DNA from: JBMONI01 sp049324575
Lineage (GTDB): Bacteria; Omnitrophota; Omnitrophia; Omnitrophales; Aquincolibacteriaceae
DNA: 64,000 bases
Direction: 5' to 3'
NCBI GenBank assembly: GCA_049324575.1
Contig: JBMONI010000009.1
Span: 77,527 to 141,526, forward strand
The notes below the pieces were generated by a model. The model was given only the letters and a program-made list of their open reading frames with translations, had not been told where the DNA came from and did no database searches. A program made the translations under genes and the position numbers. The number at the start of each line of letters is the position of its first letter. Position 1 is the first letter of the stretch. This document shows, piece after piece, positions 39,229 through 48,311 of the stretch.

Positions 39229-41541
39229 TTAGGCGGATTCGGCTTTCGCCGTGGTCTCCGAGAGACTTTCTTCCTGATAAACCGGCAGAGTCAGCGTGAA
39301 GGTCGTTCCGACATTTTCCCGGCTGGTCACCTTGATACTTCCGCCATGAAGCTCGATGATATATTTACACATATAAAGTCCGAGCCCCGATCCTTTCCCG
39401 GGAGGTTTCGTTGTAAAACCATACGTGAATATTTTTTTCAAGACTTCGTCGGTCATCCCTTTCCCATTGTCGCTGAAATGGATCATGACCACCTTCGGAT
39501 GGGCCGGATCGATCTCCGCCCGGACCTCGATCCTTGGATTTCTCCGGCCCGACATCGCATGATACGCATTGATGAACAAATTCAGAAAAACCTCCTGAAG
39601 CCGCTCGAGATCACCCCGGATCAAAGGAATGTTCGCGGGAATATGGAATTCCACTTCTGTCCCGGCCAAATTGTCCAGATAAGTCTGGAACTGGACCAAA
39701 GGCAGTGTTTCTTCAAGGATCAGTTTCAAGGATAATGGTTCAAAACGACCTTTCTCCGATTTCTTCAAAAGCCCCGTCAGCGTATTGACGACGGCCTTGA
39801 TACGACTGATGTTCTGTTCCATTTTCTGAAATACATCCAGAATCGCGCTCACTTTCAGATCGGGATCCTTTCGATATTTCAGGATCGCCCGGCTCACGTT
39901 CATCGAAAGGATCGTCAAAGGATTATTGACCTCATGTCCTACCGATGCCGCCAAACGACCGAGCGTCGCCATTTTCTGTTCGTGGATCAACTGTGCTTGC
40001 GTATCCTGGAGCTGCTTGTTGGCCGCTTCCGTATCCTTCAAAGCCTGAGTTAGACGAAGTTTTGCATCCTCGAGGGCCTCATTGATATTCTGCAATTCAC
40101 CCGCTTTCTGGACCGCCTCGTCATAGAGCCGCGCATTCTCGATCGCAATCGCCGATTCCTGTGCCAACGTGTAAAGCACGTTCAGGTCTTCCTCGGTAAA
40201 GGGATTCCCCGACTTCTTAGGCCCCAGCACCAGGATATTGCGCAAATCTTTCCCTAAAAAACTCGGAATACAACACACGGCCTCTAGGGCTTGCATCTGG
40301 TCCAGGATCGCTTGGTAGTCATAATACCGGCTAGGCTCCCCTGCTTTCCGCTTTTTAGCGATCTTCTCCTGATATTCGCGGATCCGGTCCACATCAACGG
40401 CTTCCTTTTCGCAGGTCAAATACTGGAAGAGCGGACTTTCCGCCGGAATCTGGTAGGCCAAGTACCGTTTCTCATACCCCCGTTGAAATTCGAGCTTGAA
40501 GAATTTCTTGTTTTTTTGCCGCGTAAGCAAGGCAGCGTTCTTGACCCGCATCCGCATCGTAATAAAATGCGTGACGAGGCCAAAAAGATGTTTCAGACTT
40601 TCGATATTCGAGATGCCGGCCGACGCATCTTTTAATAGTTTCTGATAATCGTATTTCCTCTGGAACAGATACCGGTCCGTCAGGCGGGTCAGACCGTTAC
40701 GGATCGGATCGAACCCCAGCACGATCAAAAAAATACTGATCGCATAGGTCCAGAAGTCATTGACGCCAAAGAAACGGCTGATGATCGCGCGTACTAAAAA
40801 AGCCGCCGCCGAAAACACCGCGAAAACAAACCCGACCAGCCCGGTAAAAACCAGCGTTTTCCGGATAATGATCTCGATATCGAGAAGCCGATGCCGGATG
40901 ATCGCATAGGCCAACAGCCCCAATGTGACCAGGATAAAAAAGAACCCGAACGGATAGAACTCGACCCCATAATTCACCAGAAAATCCGCGGAAGCCGGAA
41001 GAAAAGCAAGATAGGCGGCTAGAACGATCCTCGCTTGCGCTTTGGGCTTACCGACAAGATGGTTCTGGACCAGGTGCCGGACCATGATAAAAAGGATCCG
41101 GAGCGCAATGGCAAAAAGAAAAACAAGATATCCGAGATGGAGGATCCCGGTCCGGGGATAGTATCCCCAGAAAAAATACTCCACATGGGTCACAAATCGA
41201 TCGGTCAGCCAAAGTGCTGCCAAAAATCCGATGCCGGCTCCGTAGGAGAGCTTGACCCAGAAACGGTCCTTTTCGGAATGAGCATAGCCAGCATAAAAAT
41301 CATAGAGGGTGATCGGAATGAAGATAATTCCCGAATAACCGATACGGGCAAGAAGCCGGGCCGTTTCATAATCCGCTGCGGCAAAGAGGAAAACCCAGGA
41401 AAATTGCCACCAAAAGGTCACCAAACAACTCAGGCCAAGGGACTGATTCAATCCTTTTCGGTTTTTACGGGTCCAGACAAAAAGACCCAGCGCAAGAAAA
41501 AGGAGTGAACTGACCAACGGAGGTACGGAGTAGATCAGCAT
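39229..41541 (-). CDS. Membrane sensor histidine kinase (7TM-GAF-HisKA-HATPase)
   Basis: 770 residues. About eight hydrophobic segments (1-285), a GAF-like region (about 300-480, ending NVLYTLAQESAIAIENARLYDEA), a coiled linker, HisKA with GHEVNNPLTIL (His near 550), then ATPase boxes NLFINAYHAM, FSDNGKGMTDEV and PPGKGSGLGLYMCKYI. The N-terminal layout resembles PrsK-like kinases that occur with exosortase systems. A second kinase of the same plan is at 43898. The gene lies between the thioesterase and its receiver. Confidence 0.9.
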   Translation of the reverse strand: MLIYSVPPLVSSLLFLALGLFVWTRKNRKGLNQSLGLSCLVTFWWQFSWVFLFAAADYETARLLARIGYSGIIFIPITLYDFYAGYAHSEKDRFWVKLSYGAGIGFLAALWLTDRFVTHVEYFFWGYYPRTGILHLGYLVFLFAIALRILFIMVRHLVQNHLVGKPKAQARIVLAAYLAFLPASADFLVNYGVEFYPFGFFFILVTLGLLAYAIIRHRLLDIEIIIRKTLVFTGLVGFVFAVFSAAAFLVRAIISRFFGVNDFWTYAISIFLIVLGFDPIRNGLTRLTDRYLFQRKYDYQKLLKDASAGISNIESLKHLFGLVTHFITMRMRVKNAALLTRQKNKKFFKLEFQRGYEKRYLAYQIPAESPLFQYLTCEKEAVDVDRIREYQEKIAKKRKAGEPSRYYDYQAILDQMQALEAVCCIPSFLGKDLRNILVLGPKKSGNPFTEEDLNVLYTLAQESAIAIENARLYDEAVQKAGELQNINEALEDAKLRLTQALKDTEAANKQLQDTQAQLIHEQKMATLGRLAASVGHEVNNPLTILSMNVSRAILKYRKDPDLKVSAILDVFQKMEQNISRIKAVVNTLTGLLKKSEKGRFEPLSLKLILEETLPLVQFQTYLDNLAGTEVEFHIPANIPLIRGDLERLQEVFLNLFINAYHAMSGRRNPRIEVRAEIDPAHPKVVMIHFSDNGKGMTDEVLKKIFTYGFTTKPPGKGSGLGLYMCKYIIELHGGSIKVTSRENVGTTFTLTLPVYQEESLSETTAKAESA

Positions 41542-41557
41542 AACCTTAGGGTCGGGA

Positions 41558-41983
41558 TCACTTTCTTTTCAGGCTTTTTGCGATCTCAAGGATCGGCCCC
41601 GGGATCCGGCACAGAACGCCCGTTGCGCGGTCGGCAAAGGTGACTTTCTGTTCCCCCGTCGCCGCCAGCGCGCCTTCAGAGTCCCGATAGTATTCGAAGA
41701 ACATGACAAAACTTGTTGGAAGGATATGGTCGGTCGCCATTTCAATGCGGACGACATCGCCGAAATACAAGTGCTGGAGAAATTTCACGGAACAACTGTG
41801 CGTAATCATATCGACAGGCTCGGAAAAAAGAGCGCGGTAGTCGCATCGCTCCTTCAGAACCATTTCCCGAACGATCCCCTGCCATTTCACGAAATTCGAA
41901 AAATAGACCACCCCGCCCATGGCGTTCGTTTCGTTGAGCAGGATCGTATGTCGATGCACGTATTTTCCGGTCGCAGGCGTCAT
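41558..41983 (-). CDS. Hotdog-fold thioesterase, enediyne (DynE7/CalE7) type
   Basis: 141 residues, single hotdog domain: YVHRHTILLNETNAMGGVVYFSNFVKWQGIVREMVL, then ITHSCSVKFLQHLYFGDVVRIEM and EGALAATGEQKVTFADR. The NAMGGVVYFSNFVKWQG(x)(x)RE stretch recalls the enediyne/polyketide thioesterases that hydrolyse ACP-bound chains, which have N-x-x-G-N-V-Y-x-x-N-Y-V-R-W-Q-G. It overlaps the ACP stop by 4 bp and is preceded by a ketosynthase, so an acyl-ACP substrate is likely. The frame continues to 42031 inside the ACP gene; the ATG at 41983 is preferred. Confidence 0.82.
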   Translation of the reverse strand: MTPATGKYVHRHTILLNETNAMGGVVYFSNFVKWQGIVREMVLKERCDYRALFSEPVDMITHSCSVKFLQHLYFGDVVRIEMATDHILPTSFVMFFEYYRDSEGALAATGEQKVTFADRATGVLCRIPGPILEIAKSLKRK

Positions 41984-42249
41984 AGGCCCTGGGTTTTCTC
42001 CTCGATCCGTTTCATGACCAGCTTCGCGCAATCCCGGACCGTTTTGGGAAAGGTTTCTGCCGTCATGCTCTCTTTCACGATCTTGATGCCGAATTTTTCC
42101 TCATAAAGACAAATCGAATCCATGATATCGACCGAATCGAGACCTAGATCAGCCGTCAGGCTCGAATCCCCTTGGATCTCAGACTCTGCCAGCCGGAAAC
42201 TGGTCGCAAGGATTTTCTTCACCTCCCGAATGATCTCTTCCTGTTTCAT
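41980..42249 (-). CDS. Acyl carrier protein
   Basis: 89 residues. Helix I MKQEEIIREVKKILATSF, then SLTADLGLDSVDIMDSICLYEEKFGI where the serine of DSVD carries phosphopantetheine (about residue 39). It is more basic at the C terminus (AKLVMKRIEEK) than housekeeping ACPs, as usual for dedicated carriers. ATG at 42249, 22 bp after the ketosynthase stop. The long upstream frame is a shadow of the ketosynthase gene. Confidence 0.92.
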   Translation of the reverse strand: MKQEEIIREVKKILATSFRLAESEIQGDSSLTADLGLDSVDIMDSICLYEEKFGIKIVKESMTAETFPKTVRDCAKLVMKRIEEKTQGL

Positions 42250-42271
42250 GGAATCCCCCAAGGCCCTCACA

Positions 42272-43513
42272 TTATACTTTGCTAAAGAGCAGAACCGAAT
42301 TGTTTGATCCAAACCCGAAGGAATTGGACATGGCGTATTGAATTTTCGCCTTGACCGCATCCTTGACGACCAAATTGACCGGACAGGCGGGATCGATCTT
42401 TTCCGTATGGATCGTGGGAGGCACAATGCCTTCCACAATGCTGAGAACGGTCAGGATCGCTTCGATCGCCCCCGCCGCACCGATCGTATGGCCCGTCTGG
42501 GATTTCGTACTGCTGACCCAAGGTCCAGCACGGGACGAGCCAAAAACCTTGTTAATCGCAATTGCCTCGCACTCATCGTTCATTTTGGTCGCGGTCCCGT
42601 GCGCATTAATATAACCGACTTTTTCCTTCTCTGCACCTGCCATCCTCAAGGCAGCTTCCATCGCTTCCGCCGCATCTTTTCCGGAGGGATCGGGTGCCGC
42701 CATATGAAAAGCCCCGCAATTACTTCCATAACCCGCTAATTCAGCATAGATCTTTGCTCCCCGTTTTTTTGCATGATCATAATCTTCGAGGACCAGGATA
42801 CCGGCGGCTTCTCCCAAAACAAAACCATCGCGGGAAATATCGAAAGGGCGTGGGGTTTTGACGCCGTGCACCTTGTCATCAGACAGGACCCGAAGCGCCT
42901 GGTACGCGGCATAGGTAAACGGGCTGATCGGGCACTCCGCGCCACCGGTGATCACGACTTCCGAAATGCCTTTTTGCAAATAGTCCGCCGCAACCGCGAT
43001 CGCATTGCCGCCCGAAGAACAGGCGGTCGAGATCGTAAGATTCGGGCCGCGGAGCTTATGTTCCATCGCGATGTAGGCCGAGACCGCATTAGGAGCGATC
43101 CGAGGAACGGAACTGGAAAGAACTTTGCGCGGGTCCCCATGGGCGATCAGTTGAAAGATCTGCTCTTCATGAAAAAGGCTCCCTCCCAAACCCGAGCCGA
43201 TGATCACCGGGATCGAATTGTTCTCCGGATCAAAACGGGATGCGAGCCCCGAGTCTTCTAAAGCCATTTTAGCGGCGGCGATCCCCATTTGAGCAAAGCG
43301 ATCGGTCTTCCGAAAAACTTGCGGTAACATGAAATCTGCGGGATCGAAGTTCTTCACTTCCGCGGCGATCTTGATCTCGTAATGGCTGTTGTCAAAAAGG
43401 GTCATCGGCCCCGTCCCCGGCGTTCCCCGTACCGCCGCATCCCAAAATGCTTTCCATCCGATCCCAATAGGGGTCACAGCCCCAAGCCCAGTCACCGCAA
43501 TGCGTTTTTTCAT
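42272..43513 (-). CDS. Beta-ketoacyl-ACP synthase II-like ketosynthase
   Basis: 413 residues, FabF size and layout. Catalytic triad visible: cysteine in STACSSGGNAI near residue 163, histidine in NAHGTATKMND near 303, and histidine in KSQTGHTIGAAGAIEA near 340; GFGSNNSVLLF ends the fold. It condenses acyl groups with malonyl-ACP. No chain-length-factor partner, ketoreductase or dehydratase is adjacent, so it must borrow other cycle enzymes or do a single condensation. It overlaps the receiver gene by 4 bp and is followed by its own ACP and thioesterase. Confidence 0.92.
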   Translation of the reverse strand: MKKRIAVTGLGAVTPIGIGWKAFWDAAVRGTPGTGPMTLFDNSHYEIKIAAEVKNFDPADFMLPQVFRKTDRFAQMGIAAAKMALEDSGLASRFDPENNSIPVIIGSGLGGSLFHEEQIFQLIAHGDPRKVLSSSVPRIAPNAVSAYIAMEHKLRGPNLTISTACSSGGNAIAVAADYLQKGISEVVITGGAECPISPFTYAAYQALRVLSDDKVHGVKTPRPFDISRDGFVLGEAAGILVLEDYDHAKKRGAKIYAELAGYGSNCGAFHMAAPDPSGKDAAEAMEAALRMAGAEKEKVGYINAHGTATKMNDECEAIAINKVFGSSRAGPWVSSTKSQTGHTIGAAGAIEAILTVLSIVEGIVPPTIHTEKIDPACPVNLVVKDAVKAKIQYAMSNSFGFGSNNSVLLFSKV

Positions 43514-43887
43514 AAATAATCCCGGATCGCGCTTAAAAGCCGCATATTCTCGATGGGTTTATAAAGGACTTCCCCCAGGAATTTCGCATCCAGCTGTTCG
43601 CCGAACTCTGCGTATCCCGTAATAAAAATGATCGGCAAGTCCCTTCCTTGGATTGCGTGAAGTTTTTTCTGGATCTCCGCTACAGTTTCAACGCCGTTCT
43701 TCCCCGGCATGCGGATATCCGAGATAATAAGGTCGAAGGCTTGTTCCGCAAGCGCTTTCATCGCCTCTTGATAGTTCGAAGCCGAACGGACTGAGTAACC
43801 TTCACGCTGTAATAATTTTTCGTAAGAACGGAGAATCAGCGCGTCGTCATCGATAAGCAGGATACGTTGCGTGTTCTCTTTTCCCAC
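43510..43887 (-). CDS. Single-domain response regulator
   Basis: 125 residues, receiver domain only: ILLIDDDALIL, FDLIISDIRMPGKNG with acceptor Asp near residue 58, FITGYAEF and VLYKPIE with the conserved lysine. It follows the second sensor kinase by 10 bp and overlaps the ketosynthase start by 4 bp, so the two-component pair is embedded between biosynthetic genes. Confidence 0.92.
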   Translation of the reverse strand: MGKENTQRILLIDDDALILRSYEKLLQREGYSVRSASNYQEAMKALAEQAFDLIISDIRMPGKNGVETVAEIQKKLHAIQGRDLPIIFITGYAEFGEQLDAKFLGEVLYKPIENMRLLSAIRDYL

Positions 43888-43897
43888 GTCGCCTCCA

Positions 43898-46093
43898 TTA
43901 TCGTTGTAAGGTCAATGGATAGGTCAGATGGAATCGGGTCCCTTTCCCTTGCTCCGAATGGACTTGGACCGAAAATCCATGCTTTTCAAGGATATTGTGG
44001 CTGACCGCCAACCCGAGCCCGGTTCCACGCCCTACCGGCTTCGTCGTAAAAAACGGATCGAAAATCTTCCGTTGATGCTCCGGCGAGATCCCACGGCCGT
44101 TATCTTCTACGACCATTTCAATCTCGTCGCGACATTTTTGGACTATTATACGGATTTGTCCTTCGTTCCGGCACTCCTTTATTGCATCTCGCGCATTGAT
44201 AAGGAAATTGGTCAAAACCTGTTCTAATTCGTTCGGATTCCCCGGGATCAAAGGCACCTCTCCCAGTTCCATATCGACCGTAATATTCTCCTGTTCGAAT
44301 TGATAAGCCAAAAGCGAAACCGCATTTCGGATCACCGTACAAAGATCGACCGGCTGAAAATCCTTTCCCCGGTCGGGCATACGCGCATAGTTCAAAAGCT
44401 TCCCGATAATCCCCTTGCAACGCTCTGCGCCCTGTTCAATGATTTCCACGGATTCGAGGTCAACTTTTCCGGGCCCCTGTTTTAAAAGTTGTGCATTCGT
44501 CAAAATAGCCGCCAGAGGATTGTTCAGCTCATGAGCGATTCCGCCCGCCAACGTGCCCAAGGACGCCAGTTTCTCAGCCTGAACCAGTTGCGCCTGCATC
44601 TTCATCATCGCCTCGGTCCGTTCCAAGACCTTTTTTTCCAATTCCTCATTGAGTTCTTTGAGGTCTCCCGATATTTTTTGCACTTGCTTGTAAAGGCTTG
44701 AAACCTTGTCATATTGAAGTGAATTTGAGATCGCGATCGTCACAGGCGACTTCAAGTCGGAGAGGAAGCGGATCTCTGCAGAGACATACCGGCGGAGATT
44801 CTCCTTGCGCCCCAAGGCCATAAAACCGATTATTTTCCGGCTTAGGACAAAAGGGACAACGACTTCGGCCGCTAAAGCCCTGAAGAAAAAGCTGACCTCC
44901 TCCTCGATCTCCCGCAGATCGGGATTGCTTTGGATCACCCCGTTGACCGCGACTTGGTCATGGGATTCGAGCCATGCAACGAACGGCTGCCCCGCATGAA
45001 GTGGCACAGCGGCACGCCGGCCTTTGGAGATTGCCGGAACAAAAAGATCCCCGTCCTCGCTCCGAATGTAGACTGTCACTATACGCGTAAAAAGGTTCCG
45101 GCGCACAAGGCGAGCCAAACGGCGCAACGACGCCCCCAGATCTTTCAGATGCACAAGCTCCGCCGCAAAAGCATGGGAGGCCTGCTGAAGATTAGAATGG
45201 CGCCGTCGGAAAAGGCGGTTCAACAAAGGATAAAAGAACCGGAAATAATAATAAAAGCCGAGGAAGAGAACCGCGAGGACCACGGTCGCCTTGAGATCAT
45301 TAAGCGAACGAAGGATCGTCTGGGACACATGCAAAAGTCCTGCAATCGGCACGATCCCTAAAAGCGAGGTCACCAGCCACATGATCGTATTGTGGATAAC
45401 CGTTTCAATGTCAAAAAGCTTATAACGAATAATCGTATAGGCGATGGCCGAAACTAGGCAAAGCGTTGTGAAAGCCCCGATCGGGAAAAACTCGACGCGA
45501 TAACAGGGAAGGAAATCCAAGGAGCCGAGGTAGGCGATCACAAAACCGACCGCCACCATCCGAATCTGACGGCGCACCAGAGCATGCTCTCGCGCTTCGC
45601 GATATCCGCGTAAGAGATTGATGAAAAAACCCATCATGTAAATCGCAAAAAAGAGCAAATAGCTCGCTCCCCCATAGAGGGTTAAAAGCGAATAAGGCCC
45701 CCAGGAATGTTCCATATACCCGGAAACAATCCACGGAGTTCGCCAGATTAAAAGAAAGAAAAGGATGGCTAGTAAAAATCCGAGAAGAATGAAACGTTTT
45801 TGCCTTTCGTAATAACCGAGCCACAATACCGAATAGCTGTAGACAGCGGGTGAAATGAAACTAACCCCGAAATAAAGTCCCACGATCGAACGCCGGATCC
45901 AAAGATCGCTTCGACTGGAAAGCAGAACAAAAGTAAAGAAAAGCCAGATCGCCGCGCTCGTACAGATCACAAAAAAAGACCCGTTCAGCTGCGAATGATA
46001 AGACTGTTTGAGAACGTAGATCCCGAGACTCAGAAAGAAGAGGAACGAAAAAAAGAACGGCAGTGAATAAGGATTGAAATAGAACGCGTTCAC
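43898..46093 (-). CDS. Membrane sensor histidine kinase, paralogous plan
   Basis: 731 residues. About eight to nine hydrophobic segments (1-290), then a GAF-like region (about 300-460: AAEVVVPFVLSRKIIGFMALGRKENLR), a coiled linker, HisKA with GGIAHELNNPLAAIL (His near 520), NFLINARDAI, VEDNGRGISPEH and VGRGTGLGLAVSHNIL. The transmembrane end (YRVEFFPIGAF, then AYTIIRYKLFDIETVIHNT) matches the kinase at 39229 (FYPFGFFF, AYAIIRHRLLDIEIIIRKT), so the two share an origin. It starts 3 bp after the formyltransferase stop. Confidence 0.9.
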   Translation of the reverse strand: MNAFYFNPYSLPFFFSFLFFLSLGIYVLKQSYHSQLNGSFFVICTSAAIWLFFTFVLLSSRSDLWIRRSIVGLYFGVSFISPAVYSYSVLWLGYYERQKRFILLGFLLAILFFLLIWRTPWIVSGYMEHSWGPYSLLTLYGGASYLLFFAIYMMGFFINLLRGYREAREHALVRRQIRMVAVGFVIAYLGSLDFLPCYRVEFFPIGAFTTLCLVSAIAYTIIRYKLFDIETVIHNTIMWLVTSLLGIVPIAGLLHVSQTILRSLNDLKATVVLAVLFLGFYYYFRFFYPLLNRLFRRRHSNLQQASHAFAAELVHLKDLGASLRRLARLVRRNLFTRIVTVYIRSEDGDLFVPAISKGRRAAVPLHAGQPFVAWLESHDQVAVNGVIQSNPDLREIEEEVSFFFRALAAEVVVPFVLSRKIIGFMALGRKENLRRYVSAEIRFLSDLKSPVTIAISNSLQYDKVSSLYKQVQKISGDLKELNEELEKKVLERTEAMMKMQAQLVQAEKLASLGTLAGGIAHELNNPLAAILTNAQLLKQGPGKVDLESVEIIEQGAERCKGIIGKLLNYARMPDRGKDFQPVDLCTVIRNAVSLLAYQFEQENITVDMELGEVPLIPGNPNELEQVLTNFLINARDAIKECRNEGQIRIIVQKCRDEIEMVVEDNGRGISPEHQRKIFDPFFTTKPVGRGTGLGLAVSHNILEKHGFSVQVHSEQGKGTRFHLTYPLTLQR

Positions 46094-46096
46094 CCT

Positions 46097-46957
46097 TTAG
46101 TCCTTGAATGTATGCACAAAATCGTGGATCGTGAAAAGCTTCCTGCCTTTCTTGTGAAAATCTCTCACACGCGCTTTGTCCGGAAAAGACTGATACGGAT
46201 ATTGGATCTCTTTTGGATCTTGTTTCCTGGATTCCACATTCCCCTGCCGGATCATCCCAAAGACCTTCTCGAGGACCTTGGCCCCATGCATCCAGCACCG
46301 GACACTCAGGGAAAAAAGGCTGTCATCCCGGCGGATCTTGACCGGCTCTTGGCAGACGATCCGTCCGGTATCGATCTTATTGTCGATCCAATGAATCGTG
46401 ACCCCCGCATTCTTCACCTCATGATACATCGCCTCAAAAGGACCGTCCAATCCCCTGAAATTGGGGAGCATCGCAGGATGGATGTTATAGGCTCCCAAAG
46501 TAGGGATCTTGTATACGGCAGACCGCAGGATCTGGTTATTGTAGGCCGAGATGATCGTATTGGCCCCGATATTCGCAAGGAATTTTTTGACCGCCTCAGA
46601 ATTGAAATCTCTCGAATAATAAAGTGGGATACCGTATTCTCGTGAGATCTGTTCATAGCTCTTGATCTTGATCCGCTTCCCCATCAATTTCCGGAACATA
46701 TTCCAAGTATCCACAATGGGAACAGCCCATTTGGCGATCAATAGCATATAGAACGTATAGCGAAAGCCCGTATGCTGGATCATGCCGAGCAACATTTCAA
46801 AAAAACCCAGGATTCTTCCTTTGTATTTGATCTCGAAATCCGAGAGCATGATCGCCGCGATCGGGGTCCGGGAGCGGCGAAGCCAGTAATTGACCATCAG
46901 AAGCGGATAAAGTCCCGGATAGACCATGTAGACAGGCTTGAGCGCTTCTTGAGCCAC
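46097..46957 (-). CDS. Formyltransferase-family protein (Fmt/GART fold)
   Basis: 286 residues. The catalytic segment is intact: YNIHPAMLPNFRGLDGPFEAMYH (Asn and His near 175) and VTIHWIDNKIDTGRIV with the Asp, as in 10-formyl-THF transferases. The N-terminal 100 residues (YPGLYPLLMVNYWLRRSRTPIAAIM, IQHTGFRYTFYMLLIAKW) are hydrophobic and unusual, so the acceptor may be membrane-bound. GTG at 46957 is 9 bases after GAGGAGG; an ATG at 46927 is an alternative. Sitting after an aminotransferase and an aldehyde-forming reductase, it could N-formylate a lipid amine. Confidence 0.8.
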   Translation of the reverse strand: MAQEALKPVYMVYPGLYPLLMVNYWLRRSRTPIAAIMLSDFEIKYKGRILGFFEMLLGMIQHTGFRYTFYMLLIAKWAVPIVDTWNMFRKLMGKRIKIKSYEQISREYGIPLYYSRDFNSEAVKKFLANIGANTIISAYNNQILRSAVYKIPTLGAYNIHPAMLPNFRGLDGPFEAMYHEVKNAGVTIHWIDNKIDTGRIVCQEPVKIRRDDSLFSLSVRCWMHGAKVLEKVFGMIRQGNVESRKQDPKEIQYPYQSFPDKARVRDFHKKGRKLFTIHDFVHTFKD

Positions 46958-46961
46958 AGAT

Positions 46962-48311
46962 TCAGCCCTCCTCGACCAGCTTGAACTTCGCAAATTTTTC
47001 AGCCGATCGAAGAGCCTCGTCGAATGCGGACAGAAACCCATCCGCCTCGGCATTCGAAAGGATCAGTGGCGGTGTAAGACGCAAAACATCCTGATTGTTC
47101 AAAGTGAACGCCATTAGCATGCGATGATGGCGGAACATATACCGCGCTATCCAAAGCGCGAGCGCTCCCTCGGTCATGGACTTTTTTCCTTTAAGTCGCG
47201 CGAGGGTCATCCCGATCATCAGCCCTTTTCCACGAACGTCGCGTAAAAGAGAGTATCGCCCTTTGATCTCCAACAGCTTTAAAAGCAGGTACCGGCCGGT
47301 CCGGTCCGCTTCCGAAGGAAGGTCTTTTTTCAAAAGGCTCCGGATCGATGCGATCCCGCAAGCGCAAGCGCGCGCATTGCCGCCAAAAGTCGATGTGTGC
47401 AGAAGACTGGTTTCCAATGTTCCATACGCTTTTTTCCAAATTTTGTCGGAAGTTAGAATCGCCCCGATCGGCATCACGCCACCTCCGAGGGCCTTGCTAA
47501 GCATAAGGATATCAGGACAGACCCCCTCATGTTCAAAACAGAAGAATTTCCCCGTGCGTCCGAAACCGGTCTGCACCTCATCCGCAATAAGAAGAGCACC
47601 GTAGCGCCGGCATAAATCCCTCGCCAAACTTAAATAACCAGGCCGGGGAACGATCACCCCGGCCTCCCCCTGGACCGGTTCAACGATAAAGGCTGCAATC
47701 TCCCGCTTGCGCAAAACCTCTTCCAGGGCACCCGGATTGTCATAAGGGATCTCATGGACATCCGGAATAAGCGGCCGGAAATATTTTTTGTACTTTTCCC
47801 GCCCGGAAACCGAAAGCGCCCCTAGCGTTTTCCCATGATAAGCCCCCGTGGCATAGACCAAGCCAGCCTTCCCGGTAGCAATCCGTGCCAGCTTGATCGC
47901 TGCCTCACAGGCTTCCGCCCCGCTATTGCAAAAGAATGCACGACTCAGCTGCTTTCCTGTCAATTCGGCCAAATATTCCGCAAGTTTCCCGGCCAGCGGA
48001 TTGAGATAGGTCTGCAGGAGGTTCGGCCGGCCTTCGATGAGCCGCAATGCTTCAAGAACTTCCGGCGGCTCATGCCCGAGGTTCAAAGCGCCAAATCCGC
48101 CGATCAAATCGAGGTATTTTGCGCCATCGCAGTCATAGAGATAGCAACCGGCGGCTTTCGAAAACTTTTTTTGATAACCGATGAAACGCGAGATCCAGAC
48201 CAGCATCGGATTCAGGTGCTGCGAATGCTGTCTGGCTGTGGCCGTAAACTCCGCCGCAAGCGCATCCTTCACATCCCCCAAGGTTTCGAGCAATTCGGCG
48301 GCGGTTTTCAT
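46962..48311 (-). CDS. Class III PLP aminotransferase
   Basis: 449 residues. Class III features: AFFCNSGAEACEAAIKLAR near 128, AYHGKTLGALSVSG near 155, LIADEVQTGFGRTGKFF near 240 and the PLP lysine in MLSKALGGGVMPIGA near 270. Length and the N-terminal extension resemble putrescine aminotransferase, which interconverts amines and aldehydes. It overlaps the acyl-ACP-reductase gene by 4 bp, so the aldehyde made there is an obvious acceptor to give a primary amine. An ornithine-type amino-acid role cannot be excluded by sequence alone. Confidence 0.85.
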   Translation of the reverse strand: MKTAAELLETLGDVKDALAAEFTATARQHSQHLNPMLVWISRFIGYQKKFSKAAGCYLYDCDGAKYLDLIGGFGALNLGHEPPEVLEALRLIEGRPNLLQTYLNPLAGKLAEYLAELTGKQLSRAFFCNSGAEACEAAIKLARIATGKAGLVYATGAYHGKTLGALSVSGREKYKKYFRPLIPDVHEIPYDNPGALEEVLRKREIAAFIVEPVQGEAGVIVPRPGYLSLARDLCRRYGALLIADEVQTGFGRTGKFFCFEHEGVCPDILMLSKALGGGVMPIGAILTSDKIWKKAYGTLETSLLHTSTFGGNARACACGIASIRSLLKKDLPSEADRTGRYLLLKLLEIKGRYSLLRDVRGKGLMIGMTLARLKGKKSMTEGALALWIARYMFRHHRMLMAFTLNNQDVLRLTPPLILSNAEADGFLSAFDEALRSAEKFAKFKLVEEG

